This document shows positions 1 to 9,482 of a DNA stretch of 64,000 bases, one piece after another. Each line of letters begins with the position of its first letter. The first letter of the stretch is position 1. Source of the stretch: Symsagittifera roscoffensis (taxonomy: Eukaryota > Xenacoelomorpha > Acoela > Convolutidae); NCBI RefSeq assembly GCF_963678635.1, contig NC_087063.1:14515006-14579005 (forward strand). Direction: 5' to 3'. Both the position numbers and the translations under genes were made by a program. The notes below the pieces were generated by a model that was given only the letters and a program-made list of their open reading frames with translations, searched no databases and had not been told where the DNA came from.

Positions 1-32
1 AAAAAACCAAAACTTCAAAACGAAAATCATTT

Positions 33-144
33 CTCCGGAACTAAGCCGACAAAAATAAGCAGACCAACAATAAACTAAAGAAGCCGAAAACTTTGTTTGC
101 AAAAAACCAGGTCTTGCTGAAATCGAATTCCCGGGCTTTGTCGT
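33..144 (-). repeat. Partial copy of minus-strand tRNA-like-headed repeat
   Basis: This stretch shares the core of the family described at 141-357: the plus-strand words ctaagccgacaaaaataagc and agaagccgaaaactttg, then a run of A and ggtcttg. The tRNA-like head is cut short or scrambled, because the B-box-like word is not recognisable at the expected place. No coding sequence is visible here. Confidence 0.45.
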
Positions 145-357
145 CAAACATGGGTGCTAAAGAAACATAGGAAAAAGCTGAACCATCAAAAACATTGGGC
201 TACGGAAACAAAGCCGACAAAAATAAACAGACGAACGATAGTTCGAAAAAGCACTTAATTTCAAGCTCGCAAAAAAGGGCCCGACCGGATTCGAATCACA
301 GCCTTTTTCCGTCTCAAGCAGATGTGTATCTCTACGCAAGATGCGCCGGAACGGTTG
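141..357 (-). repeat. tRNA-like-headed dispersed repeat, copy 1
   Basis: On the minus strand this begins with a tRNA-like head (about 357 down to 276) containing a perfect B-box-like word GATTCGAATCC, followed by a T6 run. A tail follows that is shared with other copies (plus-strand words gggctacgg, aagccgacaaaaataaacag, acgaacgatag). The copy at 1130-1345 aligns along its whole length, including the flank ggttgattaaatttga. The head resembles a tRNA with anticodon loop CTTGAGA but does not fold into a full cloverleaf. A tRNA-derived SINE or a decayed tRNA repeat are the two readings. The T6 after the head would stop Pol III before the tail, which argues against a simple full-length SINE transcript. 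Confidence 0.55.
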
Positions 358-607
358 ATTAAATTTGAATTTACAAATATTGCAACCCTACAACGAAGCC
401 TCTTTAGCATGTAAGCGAGGGTTCATTTTTTGAGCAAAATTTTAAAGTTAAAAAGTAATCGAGGTAAGTTTTAGTCTCGAAGTTGCTAAGGTTCACTACA
501 CAGACGAAACTGCGCTTCGCAAACACATGCGAGAACACGACCAAAAAGCAGGTCTATCAAATGCAAAAAGAGAACATAAAATTAAGCCTCGAATTAGCAA
601 AAACTCG

Positions 608-679
608 GCTATGTGTAGGATTCGAATCTGCGATCAAGAGATTTTGAGTCTCGCGCACTATTCACTCAGCCACACAAGC
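608..679 (-). pseudogene. Isolated tRNA-like relic (Leu/Ser-like A and B boxes)
   Basis: Read on the minus strand, this has an A-box-like word TGGCTGAGTG, an anticodon-like loop CTCAAAA closed by GAGA/TCTC, and a B-box-like word GATTCGAATCC. The two ends are complementary over about ten pairs with one bulge, and a T5 run follows at 603-599. The T stem has mismatches and the long variable arm expected of Leu or Ser is missing, so it is more likely a relic than a working tRNA. The loop would give a CAA anticodon, the same as in the array at 6.2-64 kb, but the rest of the sequence is not close to those genes. Confidence 0.45.
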
Positions 680-1129
680 TTAAAAAACGACAAACACTAG
701 TCACGAATAAAGCTACATACGCTAAAAAATTGCCAATGCGATTCTACAAAAGTGGCACCAAATACAAATAGACACAATTTTGCAGGTAATAATTTGGAAT
801 ATAACCAATTGAAGGCATCCACAATAACTTCGCATGCAACAAATTGCAAAGCATAAAGCCACATTATGTATAAATTATGCATTTTAAAAAATTGCAGGAT
901 ATCTTGAGTTAGAAAAATCTGAAATCGAGTTTTCATTATTTTTATGTTGCTTGAAACAAATCAGTTTAGTCGGTTCATTTGATGAATTAAAAACGCATCA
1001 ATTGTGTTAACTTATTACTATTCGAACGTCAAAGCACATGCTAACAAAAGGCTAAAAAGGTGCCCCAAAAGTAGCACTTGCGAGTTAGGTTGAAAAAAAA
1101 AAAGATGGTTCGTACTAATACACTCGCTT

Positions 1130-1345
1130 CGCAAGTGCAAAGAAAGCTGAACATTCAAAAAAAGTCGGGCTACGGGAGATAAGCCGACAAAAATAAACAG
1201 ACGGACGATAGCCCGAAAACGCGCAAAAAACTCCTGTTTGCAAAAAATACCCGACCAGATTCAAACCGCAACTCTTTGCTTTCCGAAGCAGTTGTGTTAC
1301 CTCAACGCGAGACGCTCCGTATAGTTGATTGAATTTGAGTTTATG
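1130..1345 (-). repeat. tRNA-like-headed dispersed repeat, copy 2
   Basis: Best full-length partner of the copy at 141-357. On the minus strand the head covers about 1320 to 1250 and has a B-box-like GGTTTGAATCTGG followed by a T6 run. The tail shares gggctacgg, ataagccgacaaaaataaac and cgatagcccgaaaac on the plus strand. The anticodon region differs from copy 1, so the head has drifted. No open reading frame here has any recognisable domain. Confidence 0.55.
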
Positions 1346-1654
1346 CTTACCGAGCGGTAAAGAAGCCAAAAATACCGGAGCAGAAACCTTTCATGCCGAA
1401 AAAAATATCAAAAAATACTTAACTAACACCCACAAAAATTTGTTTGATCCACACAAGACAATAAGAGGCAACTAAGCCGGTATAAATGAAGCCAAAATTT
1501 ATTAAGTCGAAAAAAAGTAAAATATGACAAAAATGAAATCAAGTTGGTAAAATTACAACCGATAAATTTCGATTCAGTCGGATGTTTTAAATGCTAAACC
1601 ACCTAATTGAAGCAACCACAAGGAAAATTGTTTACAGCAAAAAAAACCGATTCT

Positions 1655-1740
1655 TAGATTTGGCAACTAAGTCGAAAAAAATAAGCAGATGAATAATAGG
1701 CCGAAATTTTTGAGCCGGAATACTTACTGTTGGAAAAGAG
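1655..1740 (-). repeat. Tail fragment of the tRNA-like-headed repeat
   Basis: Plus-strand words ggcaactaagtcgaaaaaaa, taagcagatgaataatagg and ccgaaatttttgagccgg match the tail of the family. No tRNA-like head follows, so this is a truncated copy. Shorter echoes of the ggcaactaagcc word occur near 1466, 2663 and 4082. Confidence 0.4.
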
Positions 1741-2254
1741 TCAATGAACTCAAGGAAGCAAAGAAATGGAGACTTGTTTTTTTTTAAACTTCAATTTTCG
1801 AGTTCTGAAGAAAAAAAAAGATGCCCTTTTTCAAGAACAATTTATGAATGAAAAACTTTTGACACAGAGGCGAAGCTGCGCTTTGCACTCCTTGCGATAC
1901 AAAACCAGAAAGCCGCATGGTCGAAAAGAAAAACAAAAAAATCGAAAATATCGCAATATAATTTGAAAAACGAATCGGAAAGAAAATTTACCAAGCGGTA
2001 AAAAAGCCCCGAGAATACCTTAGCAGAAACCCTTTAAGCCGAAGAAAAAATCAACAAGACTTAAAACCATGAAAAAATTGAGCTATTTTTCTATAAAGAT
2101 TTTAGCAATTCAAGCAATCCAATGAGCATTAAAACAACTATGTTTACCTCGAAAGTTTTTAAGCGAAAAAAAACATACGTAGTCAAGAAATTACAAACAG
2201 CCGAAAGCAATCAAACACGGGGCAGCTAAAATGAGAAAAGCGTACAGATTAAAC

Positions 2255-2440
2255 GATGTGGCAACTAAGATGACAAAACAAGCAGACAAACAATAAGCCG
2301 ACAACTTTTCAGGAAACAGGATATTTCCCATTGCAAAAAAAAGGTCCTGTCAGTTGCGAACCCAGGACCTATTCCGATTCAAACATATTCGTTACTTCTA
2401 CGCCAAGTGTGCCGGACGCAAAGAAATTCGAATTCAATAT
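2255..2440 (-). repeat. tRNA-like-headed dispersed repeat, copy 3
   Basis: It starts on the plus strand with gatgtggcaactaag, as does the copy at 4845-5035, and contains caagcagacaaacaataagc. The head (minus strand, about 2415 to 2335) keeps the flank tacgccaagtgtgccgga but has an insertion in the B-box region. An oligo-T run (T8 on the minus strand) separates head and tail. Confidence 0.45.
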
Positions 2441-3559
2441 GGAGTGAACCTAAATTTACCATTTTTAAGTTTTGACCATTCTGTAAACAAACTTAATTAT
2501 TTACAGGGGAAAAATGTCTAGTACTCGATTGGAATACTCTTGCTTATCGCAAGCGTAAACATACCAAAGAACAAATTGAACAATAATAAAGAGCTCCAAA
2601 AAAAATCGAAAAACAATGATTTTTTCGCGAAATTTTCAATTTTTGATATTCAAGTAAAATTTTGAGGCAACTAAGCAGATATTACATCAGCCGAAACCGC
2701 GTAAATCAAAAACTTAACGGGAAACAAAATGCAAGAACCAATAGAAATAAAATTAAAAGCTAAATTACAAGCAACATATAAATATACATTGACCAGACAT
2801 TCCATTAGAACAGATGTCAACTGCCGGCCAAAAATGTCAAATGAGTTTGCTAAACTAATTTTAAACACAAAACGCTGAATTCCAATTTGATAAAGCTTGC
2901 TATTCGCAAGCCTAGAGAAACTAAAAGTCAAACCACAAAACGAATGAGCGCAGATAACTTTTGAGATTTTTCACGCCACTGAATTTAACTTCGGTAATAG
3001 AAACTTACATAATAGCTTATTCGAGCGTTTTTTGCCAAAAAAAACTGAGTGACTAAGTTCAGTTTTTTACTGGATTTTAGTGCTTTAATAAGCTTCAAAA
3101 TTAGCCAACGCTTAACCTCTAGCTAAAAAATCTACCACCTCTAAAATCAATGAATGATGTTTCAAGGTAGAAATCAAAAATTTGAGAATATTTGTTCAAT
3201 TTTAGAATTTGCTCAATTAGAGTTTCTAAAAAATTGCAATTTGAGAGTTTCTACCCAATTCATCAAGTAGTCGGCGCAAAGTTTTTCCCTTTTAAATATT
3301 CCTCTGAAATGATTATTGAAAACAACTGGTGCTAATGATTTTAGCTTAAGTAACTGAAGAGTTTATTTACAGGCAAAGGCGAAGCACAACTGTCAATAAA
3401 TCAAGAATCTGCGAATTACCCTTTTTTGTGCAAAAAAACTTGGGCGTAGCCGCTAGACAGAAAAGAAACACAATCTTTTGATGAGAGTGAACGCAAAAAC
3501 TCAAGATTTTAGAGGGTAGTTTTCGAGAGAGGTCAAATAGTTTCAAAAGACGGTACAAC
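2441..3559. other. AT-rich non-coding stretch, no gene seen
   Basis: Only short, low-complexity reading frames occur here and none shows a recognisable motif. No tRNA, splice-flanked exon or repeat unit was recognised apart from one short echo of the dispersed repeat word ggcaactaagc near 2663. The stretch would lie within the downstream intron of the gene whose exon is at 5759-6020, if that gene continues leftwards. Confidence 0.4.
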
Positions 3560-3990
3560 AAACCAATTAATGACTTTTCCGAGGGCCACAACTTTTGCGT
3601 AATAAAAAAATGGGCTTAGTGGATTATGCAGGGGAGCTTTCCACAACCTGTTGTTCTGATTAAACCCAAAACCTCAGATTTGGTTAGTTTTTGAAAAAAG
3701 TCAAAATTTCGAAAAACGCTCAAAAATGAAAAATTTACTTTTCCGAGGGTCATTACTTTTTGTAAAAAAAAAACATTTGGGGCGCAGACGCACATGCACA
3801 AATTTTTCACATGCCGTTTTGCGGTACCGTTTTCACTTACCGTTTTTTTACCTCAGATTTAGGAGGGGATTTTTTGAGAAAACGAAAAAAATCCAAAAAT
3901 ATGGGTCAAACAATCCCCCACAGACTTTTTTGAAGGCTGTAGACAGTAAGGTAAAGTAAAAAGATTTCAGAAGATTATGCAGGCCCGCGC
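3560..3990. repeat. Local diverged internal duplication
   Basis: The word acttttccgagggccacaac at about 3572 recurs as acttttccgagggtcattac at about 3736, each followed by tttttgt/ttttgcg and A runs. The word gattatgcagg occurs at about 3622 and 3975, and cctcagattt at about 3672 and 3851. The order suggests two or three decayed copies of a ~150-350 bp unit. No function is evident. Confidence 0.35.
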
Positions 3991-4504
3991 AGTGGAATAT
4001 GAAAACCCTATCCAATACCTTTTCATGATGATTGATTTTAACAAACAGAAATTTAGGCCGTCGAAATAACACAATATAAATTGACTAAGCCGGTACAACA
4101 TCAGTCGAAACCTTTTAGTCGACAAAAAAAATTATTCAAAATCAGACAAATTAAAATGTCAAATTATACAAATTTCAATTATTCTGAAAAAATTTAGTAT
4201 CAAAATAAAATCCATGCTTCAAAAATTAGGCTAATAAAACTAGTACCAGATAATTTAAATGATATTTAAAAAGAAACAGAAAATAAACCGACGGAAACTA
4301 GGCCGAACACCACGAACCCGAGAAAAACATTGGGTAACCGCTGAGCACAAAAGAAAATAAACGAGTCATGGCTGCTAAAATTACAAAATGTAGTAGTAAA
4401 TAAAAAACCTTCATCTTTTGAATTTCGAAGAAAAAAATAGATACCTTAAAACTCTTTGAACTTGTAGAACAATTTAAATTGAACACTTTTTCGTTAAAAT
4501 TAAA

Positions 4505-4690
4505 GCAAATTGAGAAAATTGGATCAATAGTTGAAACTTTTATTTCACTGGGAAATCTGATAACTAATTTCCAATTTCAAAATTAGAAGTCGATCATGTT
4601 TTTCGTACCCTCTACACTTTTGCTGTTCAAAAGTGGAGTTTGCTTTCCTCTTAACAATGGAAATACAATGAATTTAAAAGTAAATCACAA
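4505..4690. repeat. Diverged direct repeat, copy 1 (pairs with 5138-5320)
   Basis: Matches 5138-5320 in the same orientation, in the order: ttggatcaatag, actgggaaatctga, gtcgatcatgtttt, gtggagtttgc, tcctctaacaa-like. Many point changes and small gaps separate the two, so it is an old duplication about 630 bp apart. No coding signal. Confidence 0.55.
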
Positions 4691-4844
4691 GTCAAACTGC
4701 CAAACATTAAAATTGAGCCTGAACAATTTTAAAAAAAATTTTTCCTGAAAAAAAAATCACCAAGTTTTATATAAAAGTACGTTCATTACTCTTGAACATA
4801 AACTTAAACATAACAAGCAAATACAACGAAAAGTTCTATGAAAA

Positions 4845-5035
4845 GATGTGGCAATTAAGTCGACAAAACATAAGCAGTTAAATATTAAGTCGACTTTTTT
4901 TTGAAACGAAGAACATCCAGTTTGAAAAAACACAGGTCTTGGCCAGATTCAAACCCATGACCATTGCTATCCCAAGCGTATACGTTGCCTCCAGACTAAG
5001 CGTACCGGAGACGCTTAGAAATTTGAATTCATTAT
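4845..5035 (-). repeat. tRNA-like-headed dispersed repeat, copy 4
   Basis: Starts with gatgtggcaattaagtcgac on the plus strand and ends with ccggagacgcttagaaattt. The minus-strand head, about 5015 to 4940, has B-box-like GGGTTTGAATCTGG and an anticodon-like loop CTTGGGA, followed by a T6 run. It shares the downstream flank aatttgaattcaatatg with copy 3. Confidence 0.5.
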
Positions 5036-5137
5036 GAACCAAGTTACCAAGCGAGTCTGTAAAGCAAGTTGTTAACCCGAAAAAAGTCTATATTTCGATT
5101 TGATAACGCGTGTTAATCGCAAGCGTAATTAAATTTA

Positions 5138-5320
5138 CGCTATTTGAAAAAACTGGATCAATAGGTAACTTTTTTATTACGCTGGGAAATCTGAAACTTA
5201 AATTCAACTTTCGTAGCTGATGTCGATCACGTTTTCTGTGACCTTTACCTTTTAGCGGTTCGATAGTGGAGTTTGCCATCCTCTAACAAACGAAATAAAT
5301 TAAATTTAAAAAAAAACGAG
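5138..5320. repeat. Diverged direct repeat, copy 2 (pairs with 4505-4690)
   Basis: Second member of the old duplication: actggatcaatagg, gctgggaaatctga, gtcgatcacgtttt, gtggagtttgcc and tcctctaacaa follow in the same order as in copy 1. It lies between the fourth dispersed repeat and the EGF-CUB exon. Confidence 0.55.
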
Positions 5321-5758
5321 CTATAATAGTCTCAACTACAATTATCATCTCATGAAAAAATATCACGGCCTATAAAATAGTCTGAACTATGTTCATCGAA
5401 TCTTAAAGTTAAAACTGGAACAAAAAAAAGAACTACCGAATTGGACTGTTTACTAGAGGCGAAGAACAACTGTTTACTTGAACAAAAAAAAGTCGCAGAG
5501 AAGGCCATTGATACCATAGTTCACCTCGTTTTAATTTGGAACAATTTCTAAACCAGATCAAACATCTGCGTTAATCAAGTCACAAAAAAACATTATCTAA
5601 ATAATGTGAAAAATCACTCCGTTCAATTAAAAGAAAACCAGTTCTCACTTTTCTCAATGCAAATCAAATACATTCATCATCATTAAAGGGTCTTCACTTC
5701 ATTCAAAAACAATCTCAAAAATTCAATGAGTGATAGACCAGGCTAAAATTGAATTTAC

Positions 5759-6020
5759 CTGGCGCTGTTGTGATCCTCCAAATACATTGTTTTTGCTTCG
5801 GATATTCTTCTGGATAGCCCGGAGTTTGTATAATGCCTGGTTTTTCAGTCAGGTTGAAATGACATTCGGATTCCTTACAAGATTTTTTGTCTTCATGGAG
5901 AATAAAGCCTTCGTTGCAGGAACATATAAATCCTCCTTTTGTATTTCGGCATGTATGTTGACAGCCTCCATTTTGAACACTGCACTCATCGTAGTCAACA
6001 AAATATGTCAACTGAAATCC
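5759..6020 (-). CDS. Internal exon of a tolloid/BMP1-like EGF-CUB protein
   Basis: The open frame is flanked by good splice signals on the minus strand: an acceptor TTTTTCATTTCAG ending at 6021 and a donor CAG/GTAAAT starting at 5758. The exon encodes 87 codons plus one base. Residues 11-49 form an EGF module with six cysteines (13, 20, 24, 33, 35, 48), an acidic calcium-binding-type start (DYDEC) and the C-x-N-x4-F-x-C-x-C hydroxylation consensus. Residues 53-88 begin a CUB domain (Cys53, Cys79, Trp81, PGYPEEYP). In tolloid/BMP1 metalloproteases an EGF module sits between CUB domains in this way, and such proteins act outside the cell on matrix and BMP inhibitors. Other EGF-CUB proteins remain possible. 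No neighbouring exon was found in this window, so gene identity and integrity are inferred. The upstream intron enters the tRNA array within about 140 bases. Confidence 0.75.
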
Positions 6021-6237
6021 CTGAAATGAAAAAGCACCAATTGTTGAAACTTTTCATATTTCATACAAGGGCTCTGCACTAATAAATGGCAATCAATGGA
6101 GTTGAAATCTCAATGTGAAAGGAAAAAAAAACAATTTCAAAACACAGGCGAAGTAAAATCAGTTGTCGATGATCAATTAATAATTTGAAAAAAGAACAGG
6201 AAACAACCCAAATGGTAATGTACAGTGCAAGTTACTA

Positions 6238-6340
6238 GGCAGGATGGCCGAGCGGTCTGAGGCGCCATACTCAAGAAAAATTCTCTCTCAAGATTTCTGG
6301 TACACGATTGTGCGCGTGGGTTGAATTCACACTCCTGTCA
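6238..6340 (+). pseudogene. tRNA-Leu(CAA) unit, decayed, array edge
   Basis: The acceptor ends pair, but the anticodon stem is CCATA against TCTGG (one mismatch), the T loop is TTGAATT without C56, and the T stem has a mismatch. The B box is therefore damaged. The variable arm ACACGATTGTGCGC resembles the TTG-intron class at 32017. Confidence 0.7.
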
Positions 6341-6875
6341 GATGTTTTTAAGAAATGCGAAGTATCTCATGAATTTAAATCAAAGCAAAATCAAAAAGGT
6401 TTTTGGTTTTCAAAGTCGAGCGTTATCAGGACCCGACTTGAGAGCTCTCGATTGAAACTTTTGTAACATAAGAAGGTGCGTGGGTTCAAAACCTAACCCC
6501 TGTCAGATGTTTATAATCCTTCTGAAGTATCTCATGAACTAAAAACAATGCAAAATCAAAAATATTTTTGTTTTTGAAAGTCCAGCGGTCTAAACAAACC
6601 GACTTAAGAGCTCTCGATCAAAATTTTTGTTACAACAGAGTGTGCTTGGTTTCAAAATCTACCCCTGTCAGAACAGAAAAACCAAAATGATGCATCTCAG
6701 GAAATGCAATTTTTTGCATTGACAAAGCTAATTTTCGATGATCAATTAATAACTTTAGAAAAGAAATTCCAAAATTTTGAAACAATATGTCAAAACAAAT
6801 TACGTATTTGAATCATTCAAAATGGCAAAAACAACAGCAAACAACCCAAATGGTAATGTACAGTGCAAATTACAA

Positions 6876-6978
6876 GGCAGGATGGCCGAGCGGTCTAGGG
6901 CGCCAGACTCAAGAAAAAATCTCTCTGGAGATTTCTGGTACACGATTGTGCGCGTGGGTTGAAATTCTACTCCTGTCA
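6876..6978 (+). pseudogene. tRNA-Leu(CAA) unit, decayed
   Basis: The D arm and anticodon stem are kept, but the T loop is TTGAAAT, which lacks C56 of the B box, and the T stem relies on weak pairs. The intron is altered (ctctctggagat). Last unit before retrotransposon copy A. Confidence 0.65.
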
Positions 6979-7166
6979 GATGTTCTTAAGAATTGCGAAG
7001 TATCTGATGAAAAAAATGCAATGCAAAATCATAAAACATTTTTGCTTTTGAAAGCCGAGCGGTACAAGGACCCGATTTGAGAGCTCTCGATTGAAACTTT
7101 TGTAACACCAGAAAGTGCTTGGGTTCAAACCTACCCCTATCAAAACAAAACAATCAAAATGATGCA

Positions 7167-7690
7167 TTTGGACACATATGCAGATTATCTGAGGCAGGTG
7201 GAGCCACGCACTGAGTCAAGAGCTGTGCGAGCACTACTAACAACGGGTGGCCCTCGCATAAAGAAGCTTCATGGGCGCTACGTGGAAGTCTATGGACCGT
7301 ATCAAGTGATGCTGAACGTAGATGGAATCAGTATCTACACTAGGACATATGTAACAACAGACAGTGACCAGATAGGGCAGATCTATTTGGGTGAGGAGGA
7401 ACTCAAAGTCCGCAGGATAGGCCATGACGGAGCAAAACGCAGTACACATTGGATACGAAGCAGATGTGACTGCACATCTGCTCGACACCAACGAAAAAAA
7501 GTCGGAGTCACAGGGTTTCTGGACACAGGAGCGGCAGTGAGTGTGATGCCAATAAAATCTTGGGAAAGAATGGGCTTCACGAGGGAAGATCTAATTCCGA
7601 CGAATCTCCGACTGGCTGCAGCCAATCGAGGAGCGATTTACGTAGCCGGAAAAACACCGATAACAGTTCTCCACATAAGGGGAACGGGAT
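7167..7690 (+). pseudogene. Retrotransposon protease region (copy A only)
   Basis: The frame open from 7159 runs for 204 codons to 7773. It carries the retropepsin active-site motif DTGA at codons 122-125 (7522-7533) within a GFLDTGAAVSVMP context, and LAAANRGAIYVAG further on. The first eight bases of that frame come from the array, so the methionine at 7159 is not a genuine start. Near 7690 the frame leaves the conserved sequence, which continues in another frame from 7697. Copy B lacks this part entirely, starting at the equivalent of 7676. Confidence 0.75.
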
Positions 7691-7696
7691 CTTTGG

Positions 7697-7888
7697 ATGA
7701 GCTTCCTGGTAGTAGAGAATTGGGACGATACCGACCAATTCATCTTGGGCAGAGATTTTGTCAGGAATTTTAACGTGATGATTGACTTGAACAACGGTCT
7801 AATAAGGATTAGAAACCCGGATCGGAAGTATGTTAAGAAACCAATTAATAGAAAAATAACAGACGAAAACAAGGTATCAATTTTTTAG
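7697..7888 (+). pseudogene. Retrotransposon protease C-terminal part (copy A)
   Basis: Short frame with the motif FILGRDF, typical of the C-terminal part of retroviral-type aspartic proteases. It ends at a stop caused by a six-T run where copy B has seven T, so copy A carries a one-base deletion at about 7883. The frame resumes at about 7890 in the frame open to 8643. Confidence 0.65.
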
Positions 7889-7920
7889 ATAGAAAAGTAA
7901 AACTACAGCCAGGGCAGGCT

Positions 7921-8643
7921 GTGGTGGCAAGTTTTAGAATGAGGAATTTGAATTCGTTAAGTGATAGTAAACAGGTTTGTTTGGTACCGAATCCAAGTAG
8001 TCAAAGTTCGGTGATTTTAGGCCGAAGCTTCTCGGTAAATCGAAACGTACTGTGTGGAAAGAAACATGTTTACGCTTTGCCGATGAGGACCGACTATGAA
8101 GAGACACAAAACTTGAAGAAACATAGTGTGAAAGACTGTCCTTATCATGCCAATAAAGATAAAATTTTAAAAAGGATTAATGAAGTAAAATCTATTCATA
8201 AAATGTTTTCAATGAAGTCCGAAACGGACGACGGCTTATCGAGCTGCTCGAATTTTCTGGAACGCCCCTCGTCATATGAACTAGAGTCTGACAAACCCGT
8301 TTTGCCAGAGATAGAACACTTAAAAGGGAAAATAGGCGAAGGAGATATTGAATTACTGCGGGAGGTTTTAAATCGGAGCGCGGATGTATTTTCAAAACAT
8401 AAGGCTGATATCGGTTGCTGTAACTTCGTCGAATACAAAATCGAACTTGAAGAAGGCGCCGTTCCCCACAGAGAAGGCGCAAGACAGATGACGCCACATA
8501 AGTCGGAAGCGTGCCGAGCGGAGATTGAAATGTTGCTCGAATACGACATAATAGAACCCTCGAAATCGCCCTGGGTATGCGGGCTGGTAATGGCGAAAAA
8601 GAAAGGGGGCAGCTTAGGTTTTGTTGCGACTTTCGCTACTTGA
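7921..8643 (+). pseudogene. Retrotransposon linker and reverse transcriptase N-terminus (copy A)
   Basis: 240 codons between protease and palm. It includes the family-typical entry to Ty3/gypsy reverse transcriptase: an acidic KADIGCCNF stretch, PHREGARQMTPHKSEACRAE, and EPSKSPWVCGLVMAKKKGGS. A frameshift just before the conserved FRYLNAV block ends the frame at a TGA at 8641-8643. The same shift is present in copy B (stop at 15198-15200), so it predates the duplication. Confidence 0.8.
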
Positions 8644-9482
8644 ACGCGGTGACAATAAAAGATGCGTACCCGATACCGTGAATAGACGAGAGCTTCTCTA
8701 AACTTGGTGATGCGAAGTTCTTCACCACACTGGACTTGGGTTCTGCCTTCTGGCAGGTCCCTCTGCGGAAGAAGGATAATGAAAAGACCGGATTCGCGTG
8801 TGAATTGGGGTTGTACCAGTGGAAGAGGATGCCCTTTGGCTTGTGAAACGAAACGGCCACTTTTCAAAGACTGATGGCTCCGGCGTTGGCCAGAGTGACA
8901 AAGAAGTATGGGAATCTTGTGATGTGTTACGTGGATGACGTAGTCATAGCAACACCGACCCTGGAAGACCACATTGATCGGCTCGATGAGGTCTTTGGAT
9001 GCGTGAAAAGAGCAGGCTTGAAATGCAAACCATCGAAATGTGAAATCCTTAGAATTTCGATCAAGTACCTAGTAAGAATGGTGGACAGGCATGGCGTGAG
9101 GCCGGACGCGGAAGCAGTAGAGGCTGTGTTGACATGGAAGGCTCCGAAAACAGATACACAACTCATGAGCTTCCTAGGGTTTGCCAATTATTACCGTGAG
9201 TTCATAAAAGGATATGCAGACAAGGTGTATCCAATGCAGAGGCTGATGCGCAACAAAGGAAAGAAGTTCGAATGGAAGGATGAAGCACAAGTTGCTTCCG
9301 AGAACATAAAGCGGGAACTGTATGAAGCGCCAGTGCTAGGCATGCCTACAGAAAAAGGCATGTATGTTCTTGACACAGACGCATTGGTAGTAGCCATCTC
9401 GGGAATATTGCATCAGGAGCAGGAATGGAATGGAATGGAAGAACGGTTCTCCGTCCCATTGCATATGGCAGCAAGGTGTTGA
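8631..9482 (+). pseudogene. Retrotransposon reverse transcriptase palm/thumb (copy A)
   Basis: The frame starts at FRYLNAV and contains KDAYPIP, the LDLGSAFWQVPL block, PFGL and the catalytic box YVDD at 8928-8939, followed by the FLGFANYYREFIKGYA and DTDA blocks leading into RNase H. Two in-frame TGA codons (8679-8681 and 8844-8846) interrupt it, and both occur in copy B. The first is at a position where Arg is usual, fitting CpG decay. The frame is lost at a GGAAT triplication near 9421-9437, which shifts the reading by five bases. The YVDD box itself is intact here, unlike in copy B. Confidence 0.85.

Larger units (their letters stand above)
6161..7166 (+). repeat. Left edge of the tRNA-Leu(CAA) tandem array
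   Basis: Array sequence starts at agttgtcgatgatcaatt. It holds two decayed tRNA-Leu units (6238, 6876) 638 bp apart. Between them lie two successive L2 units, each followed or preceded by the linker word gtatctcatgaa...acaatgcaaaatc, so this edge keeps a triple arrangement (tRNA, L2, L2). Units here are more diverged than those inside the array, as is common at satellite edges. The stretch ends abruptly at the word aaaatgatgcat, where retrotransposon sequence begins. Confidence 0.8.

Noticed and set aside
1766-1966. Lysine-rich 66-codon plus-strand frame near 1.8 kb
   Set aside because: Low complexity, A-rich, with no homology that I recognise and no splice or promoter context.
5730-6029. 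Plus-strand 99-codon frame over the EGF-CUB exon
   Set aside because: It is the antisense shadow of the exon, which has clear cysteine spacing and splice sites on the minus strand.
8679-8846. TGA codons in the reverse transcriptase as a sign of an alternative genetic code (TGA as Cys or Arg)
   Set aside because: One TGA sits where Arg is usual and the other where Cys is usual, and frameshifts and TAA stops are also present. Ordinary pseudogene decay explains all of them.
8196-8972. Minus-strand 258-codon frame inside retrotransposon copy A
   Set aside because: Antisense to the reverse transcriptase region, with no domain recognised. Similar antisense frames occur in copy B.
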